Made by a program: the position numbers and the translations under genes. 64,000 bases of DNA from NCBI RefSeq assembly GCF_949628215.1, contig NC_134297.1, forward strand, positions 6,262,001 through 6,326,000, read 5' to 3'. The notes under the pieces are model-generated. The model was not told the origin of the DNA. It saw nothing but the letters and a program-made list of their open reading frames with translations, and did not search any database. This stretch comes from Phalacrocorax aristotelis. Its lineage: Eukaryota > Chordata > Aves > Suliformes > Phalacrocoracidae. How positions within the stretch are numbered: the first letter of the stretch is position 1; every line of letters starts with the position of its first letter. Of this stretch, positions 13,201 to 24,265 are shown piece by piece.

Positions 13201-14458
13201 TTGTTTTCTCTAACAGCTCCGTAAGTCGTGTTATTCAAACATTTTAATGAAGTTCTCATCATATGTGGCATTTCCTTTTTTTCTGAAAAACACCTTATCA
13301 GGGCAGTTTGACACACTGTAGCTTTAGTAAACACAGGTGGTGTCCCAGTCTCTGTTTGTTTTCTTACTCTTCATTCTTTTCTTCAGATTGTTTCCATTTA
13401 GCCAGACTTCTGCAGTTGTATACAAACACCTATAATCATGTATCTTTGAGAGGTGAAAACATCTCTATATTTTTAAATAATCAGAGTTTCTGCACTAAAT
13501 ATTTGAGAGACGAAATGAACACAGTGTGAATGTTGCCAAGCTTTCTGGCAGGTGTGTGCCACAAAGCGAGACAGTCTTTGAACAGGCCTGCCTCTCCTGG
13601 TACGCTAGCACCTTTTCCTTGAGAATTAAAGTATCAGTTTGCGTGTTTGTAATCACAGCAGTGTCTGATGGAGACATTTTTAGATTGACTTCTAATGAAA
13701 GGAGTGGTAACACATTTTACACACCTACAACGTGATCTTTAATCTTCAAGTTTTATCTAGACTAGGAGTTGTAGCTATGCTTTAATCTTCTTGCTGTATT
13801 AATCCAGCACACTCAGTGCCTATGTACAGAGCTCTCTGTCAGTGGTTCCCAAGATTTTTTGGTTACAAGCTGTTGTCAGCTCTCAGCTTTCCCCATCAGT
13901 CAGAAGGCCCTGCTGCTGGCCACGGCCATTTACAATGCTGTGCAGACTGATTTTTGTTGCCCAGAAGCCAATGGGACCATTTAGCAGGTTAAATTTCGCT
14001 ACGTGTGACTTGAATTCCAGCTCTGTGACACTTCCACAGTTAATAACTTCCCGATTTATCTGTGAATCAGTTATCTGCTATAGCGCTGCCTCATGACAGC
14101 TGTGAGTTTGTCAGCTGTAGGGACCAAAACTCATCATCTGCCTCTCATTTGCCCGAGGCATAAGTGGTGTGCAGTTCCTGCAATAGAAATTAGAAAGAAA
14201 GGTTTACAGTAGGATTAAATTCTCTTGCCAATTTGAGATCAGTCAGGAGAAACTCCTGCAGGCTGCTTCCTGTGGGCCATATATACGGGATGATAAGGGA
14301 CAAGAATAAATCTAGAAGTGTCACTTTCAGAAGGAAATAACAAGCCAGAGCTGCACGAAAGTCTGCTGCAAGTATGCGGTTGCTGGTGAAGTTAATGAAT
14401 GTGGCCTTGGCATCTGTAATCTATTACAGTCAGGCAGATGACTTCTTAATTCTGCCAG

Positions 14459-14564
14459 ATGCAGGGTTTGGAAGAGCTCCTTTCTGAGTTCCAGGACATG
14501 CTTGGGGCTTTCAAACAGATACAGTCTGCAAAAGACACGCTGGAAGATGTGTCGGCCCAAATTG
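14459..14564 (+). other. Candidate unidentified coding exon, coiled-coil-like
   Basis: An open stretch of 35 codons plus one base starts right after TTCTGCCAG (possible acceptor) and ends at ATTG|GTAAGT, a near-perfect donor. An in-frame TAA at 14447 limits it upstream. The encoded peptide is a helix-like heptad pattern, with L4, L7, F11, M14, F18, I21, L28, V31 and I35 spaced 3/4, and is rich in E, Q, K and D. I do not recognise the protein. It could be a cryptic exon, an alternative ZBTB44 5' exon, part of a nested gene, or chance. The pyrimidine tract before the acceptor is mediocre, and reverse-strand frames are also open. Confidence 0.25.
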
Positions 14565-17500
14565 GTAAGTTCTGTGTCTTGTTCCGTTCCATCACTGGGA
14601 AGTTTTCAAAGGTTTGTGGGGGTGTAGTTATCAACAGATCCACCTCCATTTGGGTGCACATGTTTCCGTCCTCTGCTGTGTGCTGGGCTCTAATGTAGGC
14701 TCCTCTTCTTCCTATCGGTCTGCAACCCAGGCTCTCTTCATCTGATATCTCCTGCCGTGCTGTTGGAACACGACTGCTAAATTTTACGTCTGACTTCCCC
14801 ACTTCCATGCAAATGACTAATCAGGAGAACAAAACAAAAATCCCTAAGACACATTGTGCTTCATGCTTATATGTAGAAACAGCAACCCTTGAAAAATAGG
14901 AATGGTTTAACTACTGGTTTACAGCTCTTCTGTTGTTTTGACCTCATGGTACAAGAACAACAGCTCTGCGATGTGTTTTATGTCGGTTTTAATATTCTAA
15001 AATAAAAAGAGTAGGCATGTCCCCTCTTTTTCGTTACATGAGATGTAGCTTTTTTCACGTATCCAGCAAACATCCTGCTTTTATATGCTGAGGCATTCTT
15101 GTAGCATGAGGAAGACTTTGGTCTTCTCACTCTGGAATCTGTACGCTTTTGACTTGGAGCGTCACAGTTTAGAACCGGTACAATGAGACATTTGGAACTA
15201 AGCAAATATTCCTGATCTATTCTTGGTCTTTATTGCTTTAACAACAGGTATTGTGCTGTTTGTGTTTAATATCCATGGTGTAAAAAAAACCCTGCAAAAC
15301 CGAAGAGGAAATATAAGAGCATGCTAAGGTACTGCCTATCTCTCGGCAAACAAAGTTGAGATCAGGTAACAGGAATGTACAGAAGCGGATTGGAAAAAAC
15401 AGTGCCTTTCCCTGTCCTGCCTCACAGCAGAGATTTGGTAGTATGTTGTTACCAGGGTCTCTAGCAAGATACTTTGGCTTCTCTCACAGGCCCCTTCAGT
15501 TCTGTTCAGATCAGCTGACTCAAGACAGCCGCGCTAAGCGGACGTGTTTCTCGCCCTGCACATCAGGAGGGCAGCGGCAGTTGAGGGACAGGCTGCTGGA
15601 GTTTTGAAAGGGTGCTGGCCAGGAGCACCCTCTGCTCGGTCAAAGCTCTGGAACCCACTTCAAGGTGATGAATGAGGATGACAAAATGATTTTGGTGAGT
15701 AGGCCCTGGGCTCATCATGAGAAAAGCTGAGGAGAGAGCGGAGAATTTTTGTAACTATTTTTAGGAATTTGCACAGAACGGGAGCTCTTTCATTAGCCTC
15801 ATACCTGGTGCGTATCAGTTTCCTCACCACTGAGTAAACCACATGTTGCAGCATGTGGAGAGCTCGAGTTCGGTGCATTCAGCAGCAGCGTTGGTTTCTG
15901 ACCGAAGCTTACGCCTTGATGCTAGCAACAGTTAAAACAGAAAGCCAGAATAGGTGAATCTTTTGCTCTCTCTTGTATGGGAATACACTTCAAGAAGTTA
16001 ATTAGATTAACTTCTTTTAAAAATAAAAAAATAAGAAAGCAGCAATTAAGGCGCGGTTGCCAAAACCAGTACCTGGCTTTTGAAAGATAAATTGCAGGGG
16101 TTGTAAGTGGCTGGGAGCCATGGTATCTTGAAGAGGAGGGGTATCAGCTTGCTCAAAATTCAACACTCAGCTGAAGCTTCAGCCTAAACAAACCAGTCTT
16201 AAGTCTGCATTCTGCTGAGAAGGGGAAAGAAGTCTGTTGTTACTGCAAAAATGACACCCTGAACTTTCCCTTAAAATGTATATGTAAATGTTTTCTAATT
16301 TTATCCCTTCAGAACTACTCTGTTGCAGCTGACCTACCATCTCAATTTACAGTAAAACCATTTTGTAGAATAAATTGCTGGTTTTGGCACCCCACGACTT
16401 GTCTCAATGCTTTCACCAGCTCTGAGAATTAAAACGCACCTACCAGATTTGCGTCATGCAAATCCACTTTTCCATCATCTGGGTTGTTCTTTTCCTACCC
16501 GCTTTAAAGATTAATGTTTTCAGTAGCAATGATAATGTGAGTCAGTGCTGTAACTGTGATCTAGGACTTGGCTGTGCCCTCACACATCTTCATTCTTATG
16601 GCATGTTACAGTTAAAGCTTTTCCTTTCTATTATTATAGGGTTTAACTTTCCCCAATGTTAAGAGATCTGTTGGGAATACGAAACAGGTGTTTCAGGGAT
16701 ACTCTGGGCCTTCCTTGTTCCTGAGTAATTATTTTGGAAAAGGAGCTGTTGGATGCTTTTTCTCCCGGTCCTTTGCAGATAAAGGACTATTCCTGGTCTG
16801 TCAGAGAACTTACAGTAAAGGAATAAATGTGTGCTTTTGCACCTGCCTCTCTTTCCTGCCCTGCAGAGTTTTACCTTGATTGGTACCAAGCAAGTGAAGG
16901 TGTCATGGACCCTGGTGCAGCTCAGGATTTCCAGATGTGCAGATCTTTTCAACAGTTTTTTTTTGTGAAGAGTTGCAGCCTTGGTCCTTTGACTTTTAAG
17001 CCTCAGCTGTTACAGTGCTGGCAAGGAACTTTGCTAGATCCTTACAAATTCATTTAAGACTGGGGGGGAGCCCTTTGCCATGATGCAGTTTGCACAAGTG
17101 TTAAACAGTTAGAGGCCTGGGTGCATAGAGTTCATCTTTCAATTTGAAATTTGAAATAATCTGAAAATTATGTCAGCTATTTCCACAGGCCCGGATCAGT
17201 TAGCTTTATTTGTGTGCACTTACACATTTGAACCGTAGCTGCTTCCTGCTGGTGTCTTAGTCTGCCGCTGTGAAGCTTTAACTCTAGTTCTGAAACACTG
17301 CCCGCACCCTTCTGCACCAGCTTCTGGTGGTCCGTAATGGAAATTTAGGAAAATCTTCTTTTGGGAAGTCTGTTTGCCAGGAATTTTTCTGAGGACAAGG
17401 TGGCTGCTTTGGAAGCAATTTGCCACTGTGGCATCCTTGGAAAGTGCTCCTGCCAAAAAAAAAAAAAAAAAGTTAAGCAGTGAATACAGGTACAAGCTTG

Positions 17501-20500
17501 TGCGTGAGAGCAAAGAAGCTAACAAATGCTTTTCGTGAGCAACGCTAATGGTAGATGGAGTCAGTGGCCTCAAAAGCTCTGGCGTGTGAACTTGTCAAAA
17601 GTCGTGTGCCAAAACCCCGGTTTTGCAAAATAAACGGCCTTATCTTATCAAATGCAGTACTTCTGGAGTACGTAGGAAAAGCAGAACACACTCTTTTATA
17701 TGCCTCTGCCTGTGGAAGGCAGTATTACTGTTAACAATAAATAGAAGGATTTCACATCTTCAGCTTGCTCCATGAAGTTGCTCTACTGCTGCAGCTCGCA
17801 AGTGGAGTTCTCCAGAGTTACTTCTCTCGCTGCTAGCAGTTCTTTCCTCGGTAGACAGAGGTCTTCCCGGAGGACTGTCCAAGAACAAAAGCCCCTGACA
17901 AACTCCCTAAAACAGAAAATGCCTGAAAACTGTCCTCTTCTGTGAAGCTGGGAGGAAAGGGGAGCAGGAGCAGTTTCAGTGTCTGAGGTTATTTCAGGGG
18001 GAGTGGTTCGGAGAATAAAGGTCTGGTTCCCGATGAGAGCGAGCAGGGACCAGGTCAGCCCCAGTTCTGAATGCTCTCCTGTTTCCTGCAGGATATAGGA
18101 TCACCTCAGCCTCCATTTATAGTCTGCTCCTCAGCATCTATTTCAGGTTTTAACATAACGGTGTTTATGAAGTAGCTAAGTTAACACTGGCTCCTTTGTG
18201 CACTTAGAGTTTGAAGCACGCTGTCCTAGAGGAAATTGAAGTTTTGAAACACTGCATACTTATCTGGATGGTTCATTTCCCTGGTCTAGTCACTCGCTGC
18301 AGCTAAAGGTTACAGGTTTGCATTCCACAGATTCCAGCAGACCAAAGTGAATGCTGCACATTGACGTAATTTTGAGCACAGGAACCTTGTGTTTGCCTTG
18401 TCTTTTTCATAAAGACCATCAGGCTTGGCAGTGGTGGGCTGAGTTCAAATTAGGTTTACTGACCTGACTTAAAATACAAAGTTTAGAAAGTGCTGTTGAG
18501 TCGTTTGAAGTTAGAACAGTTTGGCAGCTTCAGCCAGCAGTTTTGTCAAGCGAAGCAAGGCAAGATTTGTAGTAGGGGATAGTACCTTTATTCGGCCAGC
18601 TGGTGTTGGGGGAAACAGATGCTTGTTTAGATACACAAGTGTTTCAATTCTGAAACAGAAATAGCGAACTTAAAGTTATGTATACCCTAAGAACAGTTGT
18701 TTTAAGTCAGTTATGAACTTAATTACACTAACCAGTAAGTTTGAGGGAGCAAGGGGTGCTGGTACCCTTGTAGTACAGTGAGATGAGTGGTCCAGGTCAC
18801 GTGTTTATCTCCAGGGAAAATTCATCTGTGCTTGGGCTGCTCCTGCTGTTTGTGGGCTGGTGCTGTAACCACTGTAACCATTGCCCGATGAGTGGTCTGG
18901 GTTAAAAATAAATTAAAGAAGAAAAAAAAAATCAAACCCCCAAAACTAGTGATCTCATTTACATCACAGCCTCACAGTTGAGTGAGTGTGCCTGAGGGAT
19001 TGGCAAGCACAAGGATGGGAATTTCCTAAGCTTCTTGGGCACTAAAGCTAGCGTGGCATTTATGTATCTGAAGCCGGTTGGTTTTAGTATTCGGAAAAGT
19101 TAGTGTTCTCATGATATTTTATAAGTTGTCGTGGGTCAGGTTACAGTGGTTAAAGGTGGGGTGGTAGTTTTGCGGTGTTCAAAAATTATTCACTTCTGTT
19201 GTAAAGTGATGTAGCTACGCAAGAAACTAAACATGAACAGCTCTATGAGCTTACTTCACTGGCTCTTGTGAGGAAAAAAATGAAATTATGTTATATATTA
19301 TTATACATACTATGCTTCAAAACCAATTATTTGAGCCTGAGCCACAGGGTTAGGCAGGGGGTGAATAAGAAGCTTAACTTCTGGGTACATGGAAGCAGGC
19401 AGGTCACATAAGCAATATTTTTAAATTCTGCTACTGTTTCTTTACCATTGTGTACGCTTTCGCATTTACTGTTTCTAAGCAGAGAAACTTGACGTGTTTA
19501 ATCATTGTCCCAAAACAGTGTAAATGAATTGGTACCTGTTGCTAAAACTTGGTTTTCAGTAGCCTTGAAACACTAAGAATGAGCTAAGTTACTTTGAACT
19601 ACTTTAAGGTCAGATCTGCATTAGTGCTCCTAGGATTAAAAAAACACAGAAGAACTAATTTTCAGATGAATTTTAACAAAGATGTCAGTGCAGCAACACT
19701 TACCTTCAGAATGCTTTCATCTAACAGTGGAGGAAATTCTCCTTGCTCTGGAAGTCCTGCAGCCTGGCATTTGAATTCTCACCTTGTCCGGGGATCCGTG
19801 CTTTGGTGGTGGATCCCAACACGCTTCCCATGCAGCAACGCACGCTGGAAAAACCATCCTCTCAAACTGTGTCTGTGCAAGGTTAAATACGGCCCATTAA
19901 ATACAGGCTGAAGTGTTCTGCTGAGAATATTTTTAAAACTTCTTAAAGTGTCTTTGAATTTCACCGTGTTTTTCTTGAACTTAGAAATACTCTCGTGTAT
20001 TGTGGGCCAGGGTATAAATGTATGCGTGGGGCTTGTGGGGAGGAGGAGCCGTGCTGCCAGCAGCTGGGAAGGAAAAGCAAGCCACCATTTCTTCGCTGTC
20101 AGCCCCAGTCTCTGCTTAGAGAATCGCTGATGGTTTGTGGCTCGAAGATGAACAACTTTTCCAGTCCTGACCCACTTATTGCGTAGTTTATGTGTGCACC
20201 TTGATCTCCCCACCCCAAACACTCCCAAGGTACCGTGTATACTTAATTCTGGTTTATGGTCCTTTAATCACTCCTGAATGTAGCGCCCTATACCTTATGG
20301 TCTAAAAACTGCTGTCACGGACTACCTAATAATAGGTAATAAGATGTGACAAAATGTCATTTTGAAATGGTGATGATCCAAAGATGTTAGACTTGAGGTG
20401 AAGTTGCAGCCCTTTGCTCTCTTTCATCACCATGACTTAGTACAGCTGTAAAAGTGCCCTGTGCCACTAAAAGACTAAGAAAGAGAATTGAACCATTTTA

Positions 20501-20855
20501 TAAACGGGCTGAGCTTTGGCACGCTCATCTTTTCATGTGGAAGGTATTTTCATATTGTTTAAATTACCTTCTAAAAACATTTGATGTCTTTACTACCTCA
20601 TTAACTGTAAAGAACTGATTTCGTTCCCCCTCCTCAGCCCACCCCTTTTGATTTTGCTGAAAATCACATGTGTGTGTCCCTTGTCCACACTGGAGCCTGT
20701 GCAAGGAGCCACTTGCTTGAATGGTGGTGTCAGTGCGATGAGGGGGAACGTCGTTTTACAGAATTGACTTAACAGAGCGATATCGCACACTCACGGCAGG
20801 CACGCTGCTCCTGTAATAAATTCAGATTGACTTACTGCACATCACTGACTTCCGC

Positions 20856-20873
20856 TATTTTATTTTATTTTAA
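20856..20873. repeat. TTTTA simple repeat
   Basis: Short run of TATTT/TTTTA units in intron 1, directly before the purine-rich segment at 20887-21004. Confidence 0.7.
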
Positions 20874-23195
20874 ATTCTGTAACCAGATCAAGGTCAAGGA
20901 AGCAAAAGATGAAAAGAGAAGGGGAAAGGAAGCCAGAAGAGGGGAGAGGCGCACAAGAAGGGGGAAGCAGGACAAGGAATGGTTCAGAACAGGGTTTGAA
21001 GGAGGTGAGCAGAGTAGAACTATTGCACTTCGAGACTGGAGGGATGAGCGTTATTCATTCGGAGGAACAGAGAAGGAAAATGGGTTAGTCTTCTGGGCGT
21101 ATTGGGAGTATTGCTTGCTTAGCTTTTTCTCCTGGTTTATAATTACGTATTGGGACTATTTCTAAATACCAGATATATGGCTGATGGTCCTTGCAAATGT
21201 ATTATTCTTTTTGTAGGCAGTTGCTGAACCGAAGTACTTCTGGGCTTCTGATGGGCCAAGGAGTTGCTGCAGTGACTGCGCATTCAGAAGGGAGAGTATC
21301 CCAAGGCCATTTTAGAATGTGCTTTTACAAGATTTTTCTGTAGTGTTTTGGTCTAAGATCAATTAAACATGCTTTTCATTTGATTCATGCCAGAGAACAA
21401 ACAGTCTGGATCTTCAGATGCCTCTTGAGGTGGATATGTTTTCTTTCACTGAAGGGAGTGTTTTGCTTGTGCTTAACTTCTTCCTCACAATAGTGTGAAA
21501 TTTTGTTTTAAACCCAAATGGCCCTTATAGTTTCACTCAGACTTTAGATATATATACTCTTAAGTGTTAGTTAATCTGTTCTCTCAAATAGATATTTTTC
21601 CTCTGTCTGGAAGGATTTGCAGTATCAAAAATGAAACCATAGGAACAAGAAACCGCCAAGTGTAAATGTCTGTGGAACAAGGTAGGCTCTGACAGCTGCC
21701 ATTTAAATATGTGCTAAGACTGGTGAGATTTGTGGTTAAGTTGTTCCAAACGTGCAGTGCTCTTTGTATCTGCGAAGATCCGCGTGAGCAATTTCCAAGC
21801 GTGGTATGTTTTTGCATACGTGTAAGGGAAAGGAGAAGGATGATGGGAAGAAGCTAGCTGACTCCAGGAAATAATCAGATGCAATTATGTTGTTGATGTT
21901 TAACCACTGACTTTACTGAGATGATATTTCTATATCATGTTAATTTGGTGAGTCGTGTGGAACACAGAAGGCTTTTCGTGGAAGCTTGGGGGGGGCCTTA
22001 AGAAGGTGAAACACGGTGGCTTATGTTTCCTTTACAGTGAAATAATTCAGAAATAACTGGAGCAAACCCAGGAGCTGGTTTTCCTTGTTCGGAGATGCTC
22101 CGCTCTCTGCAGGGAGAGACAGCCTTGATGGCCACACATTCCACTGCAGGGGCAGAGGGTGTCTAGGCATATACTGCACCTAGCTTGGCGCAGCGTGTTT
22201 CCCCTCTGTATTGCAGAGGGAGCGAAACATGTGTCAGCTTCCTCCTCCTCAAATCAGAGGCATTTGGTTTTCGGATGCTGCTGCCACCTTAGGACTTGCA
22301 GACAGTATGGGGCATACAGTCCCTTCTGCTCCTTCAGGTCCTTGCACAAAAACCATGCATTTGCTCCCACACGTAGGAGAGAACTGGACCCCAAGAAGGC
22401 AGTTTTGTATTTTACAGAAGAAAGAAGTTGCCCTCCTTGTATTATTTATCACATATATAAAACCAATTTGTGTGTATTTGATTTAAACTTAAACTTTCCT
22501 TTGAGGTTTATAATCCATTGTGTTTTTGAAGAAATGTTCAGTAACTTCTCATCCTATTCCAAAACTATTTATTAAAAGCAGCTTTAAGCAATCAGTACCT
22601 GCACTATGGCAGGAAAGGAGAGCTATTGGCAACTGCTGTTTTATGCTTACTAGCTTGAACTCTGTCCTCTGAAAATTTGTGCTGTAGTTTCTCTAAAGCT
22701 TTTTCTGGTATTAAATACCTTCTCTGGGAGATCTGCTTGCTCCTGCACACTTGTAAGCAGACCCAAGCTAATGTCTTTTTCACTTAAAAGAAACATGCAA
22801 CAAAGTCTGTCAGGTTTAAGAACTGCGAGCAATAGTTTCCTGAGCCCAGAAAATAAAAATAGAGGTTTCCTACACAGATGAGAGGTTCAAAAATGCTTGC
22901 TTTTTAGTACTACAGACATTTGTTTTTCTTTCAATTGTGTTAGGAGTTTGTCTTGAGCAGGCAGTGGCAGAAATATGGAAGATGGTATTAGTGATAGGTT
23001 GTAAATAATTTGATCTGCATTTCTGAAAATCACAAGTAGGTAATTGCATTTCTGTAGAGTTAGTGCATTGCACAGTCTGGGTCCTAGAAAAAGCTCACCC
23101 TAGAGAATCCTGCTGATCATAGAGTCTCATAATCGTGAAGCCACTTCACTTCTGCTTTCGGAGATGAAAATGACAAGTTTTCCTCTTTGTTTTAG

Positions 23196-23247
23196 GATAC
23201 CTGTGATCTCTCGTATGTGGAAGGAACGCTAGCAGAAAGGTGAAAAA
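23196..23247 (+). other. ZBTB44: ZBTB44 exon 2, 5' UTR part
   Basis: Fifty-two nt between the acceptor AG (23194-23195) and the start codon. It contains a 5-codon uORF, MWKER then TAG (23215-23232), ending 15 nt before the main ATG. Its initiation context (C at -3, T at +4) is weak. Confidence 0.8.
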
Positions 23248-24265
23248 ATGGGTGTTAAAACATTCACTCATAATTCCCCTGCTCACAGTCAGGAGATGCT
23301 GGGGAAGCTGAACATGCTCCGCAACGATGGACATTTTTGTGACATCACCATCCGTGTCCAGGACAAAATCTTCAGGGCGCACAAGGTGGTTTTGGCAGCC
23401 TGCAGCGACTTCTTCCGTTCCAAACTCGTTGGCCAAGCAGATGATGAGAGCAAGAGCGTGTTAGACCTGCACCACGTGACAGTGACTGGTTTTATACCCC
23501 TTCTGGAGTACGCTTACACAGCAACGCTATCTATTAATACAGAAAACATTATTGATGTGTTGGCTGCAGCCAGCTACATGCAGATGTTCAGCGTTGCTAG
23601 CACGTGCTCAGAATTCATGAAGTCCAGCATTTTATGGAATACACCCAACAGCCAGCAAGAGAAGGTGCTGGATGCAGGACAGGAGAACAGCGCAAACTGC
23701 AATTTCACTTCTCGAGACGGCAGCCTTTCTCCGGTTTCTTCTGAGTGCAGCGTGGTGGAGAGAACCATTCCTGTCTGCCGAGAGTCGCGAAGAAAGCGCA
23801 AAAGCTACATAGTTATGTCTCCCGAGAGCCCCCTCAAGTGTAACACACAAACGAGTTCTCCCCAAGTGCTGAATCCTTCAACTTCTTACCCAGAGTCCAG
23901 AAATCAGCCCGTGGACTCGTCCTTAGCTTTTCCCTGGACTTTTCCTTTTGGAATTGATCGAAGACTTCAGTCAGAGAAGGTGAAGCAGGCAGAGAACTCT
24001 AGGACTTTGGAAATGCCTGGGCCCTCTGAGTCCAACAGAAGAATTGCAGATTACGTGACTTGTGAGAGCACAAAAGCCAGTTCTCCCCTCGTGATTGAAG
24101 AAGACGTGCGTGTCAAAGTGGAAAGGTTAAGCGATGAGGAGGTTCACGAGGAGGTATCGCAGCCTGTTAGCGCATCCCAGAGCTCTCTGAGCGATCAACA
24201 GACAGTCCCAGGAAGCGAGCAAGTGCAGGAAGATCTCCTGATCAGCCCACAGTCTTCCTCTATAG
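23248..24265 (+). CDS. ZBTB44: ZBTB44 coding exon 2: start and BTB domain
   Basis: Codes for residues 1-339 and the first base of Gly340. It begins MGVKTFTH and carries the BTB/POZ fold (about 31-127), with the conserved FCDITI strand, the FRAHKVVLAACSDFF helix region and LLEYAYTATL. These are hallmarks of BTB dimerisation domains. After the BTB come a Ser-rich linker, RRKRK at 181-185 and VKVE at 289-292, a consensus SUMO site. The donor is ATAG|GTATGA in phase 1. The reading frame stays open for 12 codons into the intron (to 24303), so intron retention or intronic polyadenylation would give a 351-residue BTB-only product. Confidence 0.95.

Larger units (their letters stand above)
4215..23195 (+). 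other. ZBTB44: ZBTB44 intron 1
   Basis: About 19 kb intron, donor GTGAGC and acceptor TTTGTTTTAG at 23195. The first 650 bp are still CpG-rich. The rest is ordinary AT-leaning unique sequence with small simple repeats: a C-tract near 9578-9590, an A-tract near 17455-17470, and TTTTA repeats at 20856-20873. No recognisable transposon, RNA gene or named protein exon was found. Two open, splice-flanked segments (14459-14564 and 20887-21004) are listed separately as candidates only. Other open frames up to about 120 codons look like chance. Confidence 0.75.
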
